From assembly GCF_026932795.1 (NCBI RefSeq), contig NZ_JADPVH010000017.1, forward strand, positions 1 through 64,000: a stretch of 64,000 bases of DNA. The letters run 5' to 3'. Position 1 is the first letter of the stretch. Each line of letters begins with the position of its first letter. Shown here piece by piece: positions 43,868 through 51,760 of the stretch. Made by a program: the position numbers and the translations under genes. The stretch is from Paenarthrobacter sp. Z7-10. GTDB lineage: Bacteria > Actinomycetota > Actinomycetes > Actinomycetales > Micrococcaceae. The notes below the pieces were generated by a model. It was not told where the DNA came from and ran no database searches. It saw only the letters and a program-made list of their open reading frames with translations.

Positions 43868-45412
43868 TTAGTAAGCGCCAACGGGATTCCTCATCATCTT
43901 GGCGGTGCGCCAGAGGATGATGATGTCGCCGGCAAGAGACCAATTTTCTACGTAGTACAAATCGAGGCGGACACTGTCCTGCCAATTGAGCTGGGAGCGG
44001 CCATTGATCTGCCACATCCCGGTCAGGCCGGGCTTGATATAAAGCCGGCGGTGAACGCGTGATTTATAGCCGTCCACCTCACGCTGCAGCGGCGGCCGAG
44101 GTCCTACCAGCGACATATCACCGCGCAGCACGTTCCAGAACTGCGGAAGTTCGTCGAGGGAGTACCGGCGCAGCCACTGACCCACATTGGTTACCCGCGG
44201 ATCGTTCTCCATCTTGAACAACATGCCTGCGCCTTCATTCCGGTCCAGCAGGCCAGCCAAGTCATCCTCGGCGGTTTCCACCATGGAGCGGAACTTGTAC
44301 ATCAGGAACTTCTTGCCCGCCCGGCCAATCCGTTCCTGGCGGAAAATCACCTGACCGGAACTGTCGCGGTGAATCAGGATGGCGAGGACCAGAAACAGTG
44401 GCAGCAGCACCAGCAGCGCTGAGGCGGACAGGACTATGTCGAGCAGGCGCTTACACACGTGCTTGGCACCGGCGTACTGCGGCAGCTCCACGTGCATCAG
44501 TGGCAGTCCTTCCACCGGACGCGAGTGGATCCGAGGGCCGGCAACGTTTGTCAATCCCGTGGCCAGGACGAGTTCGGTCCGGGACTCCTCCAACTTCCAG
44601 CCCAGTTGCTGAACGAATTTGCTGCCGCCCTTCACATGGCCGGCTACGATCACGGCATCGGCGTCAAACTGCCGCACGGCGTCCACCACGGAACCGGTGT
44701 CCGAGACCACGGGCACCGCGGTGGCACCCACAATCACGCTCAATCGCTGGTCGCCGACTGGTAATGCGGCGCCGACTACCTCGTACGCCGCCCCGGATTT
44801 TTTCTGGATTTGGTTGACCACGTAGCGGACATCCTTATGGCTGCCCAAAACTATGACGCGGGACAAATAGTGTCCAAAGGCGCGCTGGCGCAGCAGCCAC
44901 TGGCGCAAGGACCAGCGTGAACCGATCAGACCGACGACGCCCAACGGAACCGCCAGAGCGAAGTAGCCACGTGCAACATCGACCTTAAAAACCAGGAAGA
45001 CGATCGCCACCACGCCCAGCAGCGTCATCGTTGCACTGATTACCCGTTTGTATTCGTCCGTTCCGATGCCCACCACACGGGCATCCCGGCTGCGGTAGAT
45101 GCCCAAGGCGAGCATCCAGGCGGCGGCGATTGCTGCGGAGAGAATCCCGTATCCGAATCCGGATCTGCCGACCTCCACATCGGTACCGTCGAATCCGAAG
45201 CGCACGACCTGGGCGACCGCGGCCACGATGCAAAGGACGACTGCGTCCGAGACCCACAACAAGCGGTGGTAGCGGCTGGCCCAGCGCAGACCCGACCGGG
45301 ACGCACCGACGGCGGCCCGGACGCGGGGAGACTTCGCCAGCGGATAGGTATGCGCCGGCCGGTCAAACCCGAGGTCAACGCTCAGAGCCGTGGAATCATC
45401 CAGCGGGCTCAT
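43868..45412 (-). CDS. Undecaprenyl-phosphate sugar-1-phosphate transferase
   Basis: A 514-residue polyisoprenyl-phosphate hexose-1-phosphate transferase that starts the lipid-linked repeat unit. Four N-terminal helices (~45-155) and a CoA-binding-like middle domain (~185-310, SRVIVLGSHKDVRYVVNQI) precede the catalytic domain: KRLLDIVLSASALLVLLPLFL, QERIGRAGKKFLMYKFRSM, RYSLDELPQFWNVLRGDMSLVGPRPP and KPGLTGMWQINGRS. The ATG at 45412 is preferred over GTG 45421; no clear ribosome binding site distinguishes them. It is the first gene of the cys-containing EPS operon, behind a promoter region with two CTACYTG elements. Confidence 0.92.
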   Translation of the reverse strand: MSPLDDSTALSVDLGFDRPAHTYPLAKSPRVRAAVGASRSGLRWASRYHRLLWVSDAVVLCIVAAVAQVVRFGFDGTDVEVGRSGFGYGILSAAIAAAWMLALGIYRSRDARVVGIGTDEYKRVISATMTLLGVVAIVFLVFKVDVARGYFALAVPLGVVGLIGSRWSLRQWLLRQRAFGHYLSRVIVLGSHKDVRYVVNQIQKKSGAAYEVVGAALPVGDQRLSVIVGATAVPVVSDTGSVVDAVRQFDADAVIVAGHVKGGSKFVQQLGWKLEESRTELVLATGLTNVAGPRIHSRPVEGLPLMHVELPQYAGAKHVCKRLLDIVLSASALLVLLPLFLVLAILIHRDSSGQVIFRQERIGRAGKKFLMYKFRSMVETAEDDLAGLLDRNEGAGMLFKMENDPRVTNVGQWLRRYSLDELPQFWNVLRGDMSLVGPRPPLQREVDGYKSRVHRRLYIKPGLTGMWQINGRSQLNWQDSVRLDLYYVENWSLAGDIIILWRTAKMMRNPVGAY

Positions 45413-45857
45413 GAGCAGCACCGGACGTAGCCGAGGGAAGTAAGGGGGGCCGACGGCGGCTGGGGGGGAGTCTTGGTCTCAGAAGACTCCACCGCCGTCG
45501 ACCCCGTATGTGGGGCCCGTACACCGAGGTGCCGGGCGTGCTGCGACATGGCAGCTGCGGTAAGGAATATGGAAGTTGAAGGGAACCGGTGCCCCGTCCT
45601 TGCGGAGCAGTTCACCGGGACTGTTAGTGCCTGGCTTGCCGGGCAGCTCCGCCTGGCAAACCCCGGAACGCCCGAGTAATCTGCAGTTTGAAAAGAGCGC
45701 ATTTCGAGACCCGCTTCGTATCCGTTGATGCTTGCTTACTGGATATTCCAAAGGTATTTGGGTGCTGTTTTGGGCACACGAGTAGGTCGTACGCGTCTTT
45801 TACCAACGGTTCATTAGGTATTGGTGCCGCCCTACTGTGCCGGCGCTGCGGCGGGCG

Positions 45858-45892
45858 AGTATGGACTACTTGGCCGCAGCCGAAGCTACCTG
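45858..45892. promoter_or_regulatory. CTACYTG element pair upstream of the sugar-transferase/cys operon
   Basis: ACTACTTG at 45865-45872 and GCTACCTG at 45885-45892 are direct repeats 20 bases apart, read CAAGTAGT and CAGGTAGC on the transcribed orientation. CATACT (45863-45858, minus) lies directly beside the first and could be a -10, though its -35 is poor. The surrounding 503-base gap (45413-45915) holds no gene I can support. It includes GGGCGAGTA before the element, shared with 57571-57579, and a plus-strand CGAGTAGG near 45779. Confidence 0.5.
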
Positions 45893-45915
45893 TCGCCAGC
45901 CAACTGAGCCTGAGC

Positions 45916-46371
45916 TCAGCGGCGTTCCCAGACCCCTGGCTCGGCCAGCAGCGAGAGGACGCCCGCGGGCAGGGTCTGCGCGGCAATATCCGCCACGGTG
46001 GTGGTCTCCAGCACGGCGCGCAGGCTGGCCCTGACCGCGATCCATACCTCACGCAGAGCGCTGCTGGAGTCGGGATAGGTAATGTCCTCGGGGCGTTCGC
46101 CACGCACCCCGGCCAGCGGTCCATCCACTGCACGCAGCACATCGGCGACGGAGATGGAATCCGCCGGCCGGCCCAGCAAGTAGCCCCCGCGCACACCCCG
46201 TCTGGCAATCAGCAGACCGTTCCGGGTCAGTTCGGTCAGGATGGTCTCCAGGAATTTGTCGGGGATCCCTTGCCCGGTGGCAAGCCGGCTGCGGGTCAGC
46301 ACTTGGCCCTCGTGCAGCGCCAACTCCACCACCGCCCGAATGGCGTAGTCCGCCTTCGCCGTCACATGCAC
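45916..46371 (-). CDS. Rrf2-family transcriptional regulator without cluster cysteines
   Basis: A 151-residue winged-helix regulator. It begins MHVTAKADYAIRAVVELAL and has the Rrf2 recognition region IPDKFLETILTELTRNGLLIARRGVRGGYLLGRP. The protein contains no cysteine at all, so it cannot bind an Fe-S cluster as IscR or NsrR do. It is more like CymR, which senses cysteine metabolism through a partner. It is downstream of the permease gene by 47 bases, probably the fourth gene of the sulfonate transporter operon. It may act at the inverted repeat at 49201-49221 in that operon's promoter, which is an inference. Confidence 0.88.
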   Translation of the reverse strand: MHVTAKADYAIRAVVELALHEGQVLTRSRLATGQGIPDKFLETILTELTRNGLLIARRGVRGGYLLGRPADSISVADVLRAVDGPLAGVRGERPEDITYPDSSSALREVWIAVRASLRAVLETTTVADIAAQTLPAGVLSLLAEPGVWERR

Positions 46372-46418
46372 CGTTTGTCCGCCTTCCGCCAGGGAGGTCC
46401 GTCCATCCCAGAAGCAGA

Positions 46419-47309
46419 CTACCCTCGTGCACTGGCACGATCAGTTCCCAGCCCACGGCGCGCCTGGATCCGACGCGAAAGGTAAGAAAATCCGCCGTCG
46501 ACCGCCATTCCCAGCAGCAGTATCACCAACATCGTGGACATCAGCCCGGCCGTATCCGCGAATTCGCGGAAGAACTGCAGCTGCGCGCCCAAGGAGGGCC
46601 TCGACGCGATGATCACCAGCAGCTCGCCGGCCATCAAAGAGCGCCAGGCGAACGCCCACCCCTGCTTGAGCCCGGACAGATAGGCGGGCAGCGCCGCCGG
46701 CAGGACAATATGGCGGTACAGCACAAGGCCCTTGGCGCCCAGGGCCTTGGCCGTACGCAGCAGCGGCGGCGGAACCTCATCGATGCCCGAAATCAGGCCA
46801 TTGGCTATTGAGGGTGCAGCGCCGAGCACCACGACGAATTCAATAGCTTGCTCGGAGAGGCCAAAGAGGAGGATGGCGAAGGGGAACCAGGCGATGGAAG
46901 GCATGGTCTGCATGCCGGTGATCAGCGAACCGATGGCAGAGCGCAGGACCCGCGAACCGGATACCAGCAGGCCAATTCCGGTGCCGATCAGGACGGCGAG
47001 TCCGAATCCGACGAACGCCCGGATGAGCGTGGTCGTCAGCGATACCCAAAACTTCGCCTCCACCAGTGCTGCGGCGAACCGCTGGAGCACCTCGGCCGGA
47101 GCCGGCAAAACATAGGGCGGCCGCCACCCGGCGAGAAAGACGACTTCCCAAAGGCTCAGGACCAGCAGCACCGCGATCAGCGGCGGCAGCACCCGGGCTG
47201 CCAGCCGAACTGCCAGCCGCGCCGCCAGCCGGCGGGTGGCGCTACCGACGGCGCCCGCAGCACCTGCAGCACCTGCAACGCCGGGAGCACCCGTGGTGAT
47301 CGGGTTCAT
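46419..47309 (-). CDS. ABC transporter permease, sulfonate/taurine type
   Basis: A 296-residue inner-membrane permease of the SsuC/TauC group with about six helices. The EAA loop is GIDEVPPPLLRTAKALGAKGLVLYRHIVLPAALP, which contacts the ATPase. The N-terminus has an unusual Ala/Gly/Arg-rich lead of ~40 residues. The start overlaps the ATPase stop by four bases (ATGA). It works with the ATPase and lipoprotein encoded just upstream to import an oxyanion or sulfonate. Confidence 0.9.
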   Translation of the reverse strand: MNPITTGAPGVAGAAGAAGAVGSATRRLAARLAVRLAARVLPPLIAVLLVLSLWEVVFLAGWRPPYVLPAPAEVLQRFAAALVEAKFWVSLTTTLIRAFVGFGLAVLIGTGIGLLVSGSRVLRSAIGSLITGMQTMPSIAWFPFAILLFGLSEQAIEFVVVLGAAPSIANGLISGIDEVPPPLLRTAKALGAKGLVLYRHIVLPAALPAYLSGLKQGWAFAWRSLMAGELLVIIASRPSLGAQLQFFREFADTAGLMSTMLVILLLGMAVDGGFSYLSRRIQARRGLGTDRASARG

Positions 47310-48088
47310 CGCGGACCATCCTGGAGCCGCGCATGCAACTCGGCTGCCCTTGATGCCACGGCCGGGCCATCTATCATGCGTGGTCTGGGAAGATTGACTA
47401 TCAGTTCCGACTCAATCCGCCCCGGCGACGGGGCCATCACGACCACACGATCCCCCAAGCGTGCGGCCTCGCGGACGTTGTGGGTGACAAAGAGCACGGT
47501 CAGCCCCCGTTCGGCCCAGATCCTTTCCGTCTCATCGTGCATGGCGTCACGGGTGATTGCATCCAGCGCGCCGAAGGGTTCATCCATCAGCAGGATCCTG
47601 CAGTCCTGCGCCAAGGTCCGGGCCAAGGCGACGCGCTGGCGCATACCCCCGGAGAGTTCGTGTGGTCTGAGCGAGCCCGCGTCGGGAAGTCTGACCGACT
47701 CCAGCAGTTCATCGACCCGGTCCTTGAAATCCGCACGGGGCACACCCGAGAGTTTCAGTGCCAGCTCGATGTTTCCACGCACGGTAAGCCATGGAAAAAG
47801 GTTGGCATCCTGAAACATCATTCCGATTCTGCGGCGGCCGGTCTCGATGCTGCCGCTCGTTGGCAGCTCCAAGCCTGCAATGAGATTCAGCAGAGTCGAC
47901 TTGCCGCAGCCGGACCGGCCCAGCAGGGCTACAAACTCCCCCTCGGCGATCGTCAGATTCACGCCGTCCAGCGCTGCCGTCCCGGCTGCCGCCCGCGCGA
48001 ATGTCTTACCAACGGACCGGACCCGGATGCCCCAGTCTTCGCCCGATTTCGGCGCTTGGTCCGCGCTGACGATCGCAGGCAGGCTCAC
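47306..48088 (-). CDS. ABC transporter ATP-binding protein, sulfonate/taurine type
   Basis: A 260-residue ATPase of the SsuB/TauB/NrtD group. Walker A is GRSGCGKST, the signature is LSGGMRQR, Walker B is ILLMDEPFGALDA and the switch His is in VTHNVREA. The start is GTG 48088, overlapping the lipoprotein stop by four bases (GTGA). A longer frame to 48259 would cover the binding-protein gene and is rejected. It drives uptake through the permease encoded next. Confidence 0.93.
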   Translation of the reverse strand: MSLPAIVSADQAPKSGEDWGIRVRSVGKTFARAAAGTAALDGVNLTIAEGEFVALLGRSGCGKSTLLNLIAGLELPTSGSIETGRRRIGMMFQDANLFPWLTVRGNIELALKLSGVPRADFKDRVDELLESVRLPDAGSLRPHELSGGMRQRVALARTLAQDCRILLMDEPFGALDAITRDAMHDETERIWAERGLTVLFVTHNVREAARLGDRVVVMAPSPGRIESELIVNLPRPRMIDGPAVASRAAELHARLQDGPR

Positions 48089-49158
48089 GGTGCCACCACC
48101 GCGGTCTTGCCACGGCCGGTGAGGGCGCAGTCGAGTGGATTCAGATCGTATAGCCCGCTCAGATTGACCTCGGCCAGCAGGCCTACGTCCTGAGCGTTTC
48201 CGGCTCCGGTTATCAAGGTGGCCGCCAATGGATCGTAAGTGAAACCGACATTGCCCCATGCACTCTCCAGAACGGGTGCCGCGAGCTCCTGACCGGTAAT
48301 CTCTTTGATGCCGGCATTAACCATCTCCTTGGCGGACGCCGGGTCCGAGTTGATGAAATCCAGCGCGTCCAGTTCACCCTCGAGCACCGCAGCTACGGTT
48401 TGCGGATGCTGGTCCAGGAACTCCTTACGCACCACTAGGTTCGTGACCACGAACTTCCCCTCCGGCCAGAGATCTTTTTCATTCACCAGCAGATGTGCGC
48501 CTCCTTGCTGGATGAGCCTCGTCATCCAAGGTTCCGGCAGCCATGCGCCATCGATATGGCCGCTGGCGAAGGCCTGCAGGGCGGTGGCGTTGTCCTGCGG
48601 CAGGATGTGGACGTCCCCGCCACCCTCGCTGTCCGTGGAGAGATCCTGATCCTTGAGCCAATGCCGCAGGGCCACATCCTGGGTATTACCCAACTGCGGA
48701 GTGGCCAATCTGGCGCCACGGAGCTGATCCACGCTGGAGATTCCGGTCCGGACCACCAGTCCGGCCCCGCCGGAGGCCGCTCCGGCTACGACCCGAAGCG
48801 CGGTTCCCTTGCTCTTCGCATAACCGTTGACCGTGGGGTTGGGACCGACGAAGGCCATGTCCACCGCTGACGAGAACAGCGCCTCGATTGCGGCAGGCCC
48901 GGCGTTGAAGGTAAGGGGTTTCAGGGTGGTTTGACCCAGATGTTTGGCAAAAAATCCGTGGCGCACACCCACAATGGCAGGTCCGTGGGTGGGGTTGGGA
49001 AAATATCCAATCCGCACTTCCTTGGCGGGGCTGCCGCCAGCTAATCCTGCGTCGGCGTCGGCGCCGGCACCGGAGGGCGTCATGGGTGCACAGCCGGTCA
49101 TGGCAACGGCAAGGGAGGCGATAAAAACGCCTGCGGTAAGTCTGTTGAGTCTTTTCAT
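48085..49158 (-). CDS. Sulfonate/taurine-type ABC substrate-binding lipoprotein
   Basis: A 357-residue lipoprotein. Its lipobox is AVAMTGC at residues ~16-22. The mature protein is a type II periplasmic-binding fold: VRIGYFPNPTHGPAIVGVRHGFFAKHLG, FNAGPAAIEALFSSAVDMAFVGPNPTVNGY and GAWLPEPWMTRL are typical of SsuA/TauA/NrtA proteins. The ATG at 49158 gives a clean signal peptide and has GAGGA eight bases ahead. No alkanesulfonate monooxygenase or taurine dioxygenase is nearby, so sulfate itself or another oxyanion is a possible ligand. Confidence 0.9.
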   Translation of the reverse strand: MKRLNRLTAGVFIASLAVAMTGCAPMTPSGAGADADAGLAGGSPAKEVRIGYFPNPTHGPAIVGVRHGFFAKHLGQTTLKPLTFNAGPAAIEALFSSAVDMAFVGPNPTVNGYAKSKGTALRVVAGAASGGAGLVVRTGISSVDQLRGARLATPQLGNTQDVALRHWLKDQDLSTDSEGGGDVHILPQDNATALQAFASGHIDGAWLPEPWMTRLIQQGGAHLLVNEKDLWPEGKFVVTNLVVRKEFLDQHPQTVAAVLEGELDALDFINSDPASAKEMVNAGIKEITGQELAAPVLESAWGNVGFTYDPLAATLITGAGNAQDVGLLAEVNLSGLYDLNPLDCALTGRGKTAVVAP

Positions 49159-49200
49159 GATGTTCGTCCTCGGGGAAGGTGGTGGGAACAAAATCTCGAA

Positions 49201-49221
49201 AACCTATAATTCCCATAGGTT
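49201..49221. promoter_or_regulatory. Perfect inverted repeat overlapping a -10 box
   Basis: AACCTAT (49201-49207) and ATAGGTT (49215-49221) form a perfect 7-bp inverted repeat with a 7-base spacer. It lies in the 164-base gap between the divergent lipoprotein and TauE genes. TATAAT, a consensus -10, is within it at 49204-49209 on the plus strand. A repressor here would block transcription; the Rrf2 protein encoded at 45916-46371 is the natural candidate. Confidence 0.55.
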
Positions 49222-49322
49222 ATTGAGGTTGTTCAGGATCTGCCAGCGATTGGGATACTCGTTTTTGCTCGAACCACTACTCTCTCCACCTCTCAACTAC
49301 TTGTGTATCGACGCGGATTGTC

Positions 49323-50312
49323 ATGGCACAATCGGCATTTATGGATCTCACAATGGCTCTGGCAGCCTTCGGCGTGGCGATAGTGGTGGGGCTGACCGGC
49401 ATGGGCGGGGGCGCACTGATGACGCCCATGCTGGTGCTGTTTTTCGGGGTGCCGCCGCTGACGGCTGTCTCCAGTGACCTTGTGGCCAGCGCCGTCATGA
49501 AACCCATCGGCTCCGTGGTGCATCTGCGGCGCAAGACCGTGAACCTTGAGGTAGTTAAGTGGCTTGCGGTCGGATCGGTGCCGTCCGCGTTTGCCGGCGT
49601 GCTCGTGCTGAAATGGCTGGGATCGGCGGAAAAAGTCCAACAGGGGGTCAAACTGGCTCTGGGCATCGCCCTGATGCTCAGCGCAATCTTGCTGGTGGTC
49701 CGCGCTTATATCCGTCTGGTCGAGCGCGCGCGCAGTGCCGACGGTCGTGGCTCCAAGCTGCCGCAGGCCCGACCCGGGATGAAGGTTAGGATGCTGCCCA
49801 CCATCTTGCTGGGGGTTGCCGGCGGTGCGGTGGTGGGCATGACGTCGGTCGGTTCCGGCTCCATCATCATCATCGGTCTAATGATGATTTATCCCGGACT
49901 CAAGGCCAACCAATTGGTGGGCACCGACCTCGTCCAAGCGGTCCCACTGGTGGCCGCGGCGGCTTTGGGCCATACCTTCTTCGGGGACTTGAATCTGGCT
50001 TTGACCTTGCCCTTAGTGCTGGGCAGCATACCCGGCGTGTATTTAGGTGCCAGGCTGTCATCCCGGCTGTCCGGTGGCTTCGTCCGCAGGGCGCTGGCCT
50101 TCGTGCTCCTGGCCTCGGCACTAAAAATGCTCGCCGTCCCGGACGCCGCTACCGGAATCATCCTGGCGGTGGGGCTGCTGGCGGCGCCACTGCTGTGGAT
50201 GTATATACGCAGGCAGAACGGACTACCCGCGCTGGCCAGTACCGAATCGCGTCAGCGCCGGAACGCCATCCCTTACCCACAGCCAAACAAGGAGGTCGAC
50301 GGCGCGGTATGA
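49323..50312 (+). CDS. TauE/SafE-family permease
   Basis: A 329-residue membrane protein with about eight helices. The family repeat appears as VVGLTGMGGGALMTPMLVLFFGVPPLTAVSSDLVASAV and again as GAVVGMTSVGSGSIIIIGLMMIYPGLKANQLVGTDLVQAV. TauE/SafE proteins export sulfite, sulfoacetate or related anions, and some act as importers. It is divergent from the sulfonate ABC operon. Its stop overlaps the next gene, an APS kinase, by four bases (ATGA). That coupling suggests the permease handles sulfate or sulfite for PAPS synthesis. ATG 49341 is an alternative start. Confidence 0.87.
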   Translation: MAQSAFMDLTMALAAFGVAIVVGLTGMGGGALMTPMLVLFFGVPPLTAVSSDLVASAVMKPIGSVVHLRRKTVNLEVVKWLAVGSVPSAFAGVLVLKWLGSAEKVQQGVKLALGIALMLSAILLVVRAYIRLVERARSADGRGSKLPQARPGMKVRMLPTILLGVAGGAVVGMTSVGSGSIIIIGLMMIYPGLKANQLVGTDLVQAVPLVAAAALGHTFFGDLNLALTLPLVLGSIPGVYLGARLSSRLSGGFVRRALAFVLLASALKMLAVPDAATGIILAVGLLAAPLLWMYIRRQNGLPALASTESRQRRNAIPYPQPNKEVDGAV

Positions 50313-51697
50313 CAAAGTTTCCAGGTTCCCTGACCGAACCGCTTCACGTTCTGGCCGGTCCCCAGCTCGACGAACTGGAACTGCTGCTGGGCGGTTTGTA
50401 CTCCCCCGCAACGGGCTATTGCCTTCCCTCAGATGTGCCTGCGGACTGGCCGTGGGCCTTTTCCCTCGCGGTTTCGCCCGATGTAGCCGCCGCAGCGGTG
50501 CACAGCGGTGCGGTTTTGCTCACGGATCCCGATGGCACACCGCTGGCCCGGCTGAGCGTCTCCGCGGCCGCTCCCTGCGCCCCGGCGCAGGTACATCTGG
50601 CAGGCATCCTGACGGCCCTGCAGCCTGCCGAGCATCCACCGGCGCGGCAGCTGCGTCGGACGTCGCCGTTGGGTGCCACTCATAATGGCCGGCCTACGGT
50701 GGTGGCGGTTTTTTCCCGAGAACCAGAACCCGCTGAACTCGCCCGTGCCGTGGCTGCGGCCCGCACCCACGACGCGCAGCTGGAGCTCGTGGCGCTCACC
50801 GGGAGCCAGACACATGGCAGTTACACCGTGTTGAACCTCATCTCGGCCTTGGGCCGCTGCGCCGCCGGGATCCCGGACGCCCGGCACTCCCTGCTGATCA
50901 CGCCTGCTCCGGCCGGCGCCACTGGTTTACAGCGGCAGGCATTGGACGAGTACGTCCTGGCCCGCCTCGGTGCCGACATCCTGCTGAACTTCTCGTCCAT
51001 CGAACCGGCCGCGCGGCAAGCGCCCGCCGGCAGTGGCGCAGTGGTTTTCCTGACCGGGCTCTCGGGCTCGGGTAAATCCACCATCGCGCGTTCGCTGGCT
51101 GAGCGGTTGCAGGAGTGCGACAACCGTCCGGTGACGCTGCTCGACGGCGACGACGTTCGCCGGATGCTTTCGCTGGGGCTGGGCTTCAGCCGGGAGGACC
51201 GGGAACTGAACGTCCGTCGGATCGGATGGGTCGCCTCGCTGATTGCTAAATCAGGCGGTGTGGCGGTGTGTGCTCCCATCGCCCCATTCGAAGCCACACG
51301 ACAGGAAGTCCGCAGCATGGCAGAGGCTGCGGGCTCCTTCGCGTTGGTCCATGTGTCCACGTCGTTGGAGGTGTGTGAGCAGCGGGACCGCAAAGGTCTT
51401 TACGCCCGCGCCCGGGCGGGGAGCCTGCCGGACTTCACCGGCATTGACTCACCGTACGAAACTCCCGCCCACGCCGACGTCGTCGTCGATACCAGCGCCA
51501 CCACGATTGATGCGTCGGTCGCACTGATCCTCGCGGCCCTGGGCATAGCACCAATCGAACCAAGGACTACCGACACAAGGACTACGGACGCCGCAGGCAT
51601 GGACACCGCAACAATGGACACGGCAGGAGTAGCCGCAACAGCCAAAAACGCCATGACCGCGGCTGACACCACCGCCAACCGCCACCACCACGGCTGA
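50309..51697 (+). CDS. cysC: APS kinase with N-terminal ATP-sulfurylase-like domain
   Basis: A 462-residue protein. Residues ~244-415 are an APS kinase that makes PAPS: P-loop GLSGSGKST (250-258), LLDGDDVRRMLSLGLGFSREDRELNVRRIGWVA and RARAGSLPDFTGIDSPYE. Residues ~8-90 resemble the PUA-like N-terminal domain of ATP sulfurylase (LHVLAGPQLDELELLLGGLYSPATGY); the catalytic QxRNPxH and GRDH motifs of that enzyme are absent. The last ~45 residues are a Thr/Asp/Ala/Met low-complexity tail ending NRHHHG. The start overlaps the permease stop by four bases, with a strong but distant AAGGAGG. It supplies the missing step between CysDN and the sulfotransferase. Confidence 0.87.
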   Translation: MTKFPGSLTEPLHVLAGPQLDELELLLGGLYSPATGYCLPSDVPADWPWAFSLAVSPDVAAAAVHSGAVLLTDPDGTPLARLSVSAAAPCAPAQVHLAGILTALQPAEHPPARQLRRTSPLGATHNGRPTVVAVFSREPEPAELARAVAAARTHDAQLELVALTGSQTHGSYTVLNLISALGRCAAGIPDARHSLLITPAPAGATGLQRQALDEYVLARLGADILLNFSSIEPAARQAPAGSGAVVFLTGLSGSGKSTIARSLAERLQECDNRPVTLLDGDDVRRMLSLGLGFSREDRELNVRRIGWVASLIAKSGGVAVCAPIAPFEATRQEVRSMAEAAGSFALVHVSTSLEVCEQRDRKGLYARARAGSLPDFTGIDSPYETPAHADVVVDTSATTIDASVALILAALGIAPIEPRTTDTRTTDAAGMDTATMDTAGVAATAKNAMTAADTTANRHHHG

Positions 51698-51760
51698 CCA
51701 CCACGACGGCGACCGGCTCGGCGGTGGGTGGCGTTACAAGCCGGCGACGTTCCGCTGCTG

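Noticed and set aside
51580-51697. C-terminal NRHHHG of the APS kinase looked like a cloning tag
   Set aside because: It continues a natural Thr/Ala/Met low-complexity tail with genomic codon use and runs into ordinary flanking sequence.
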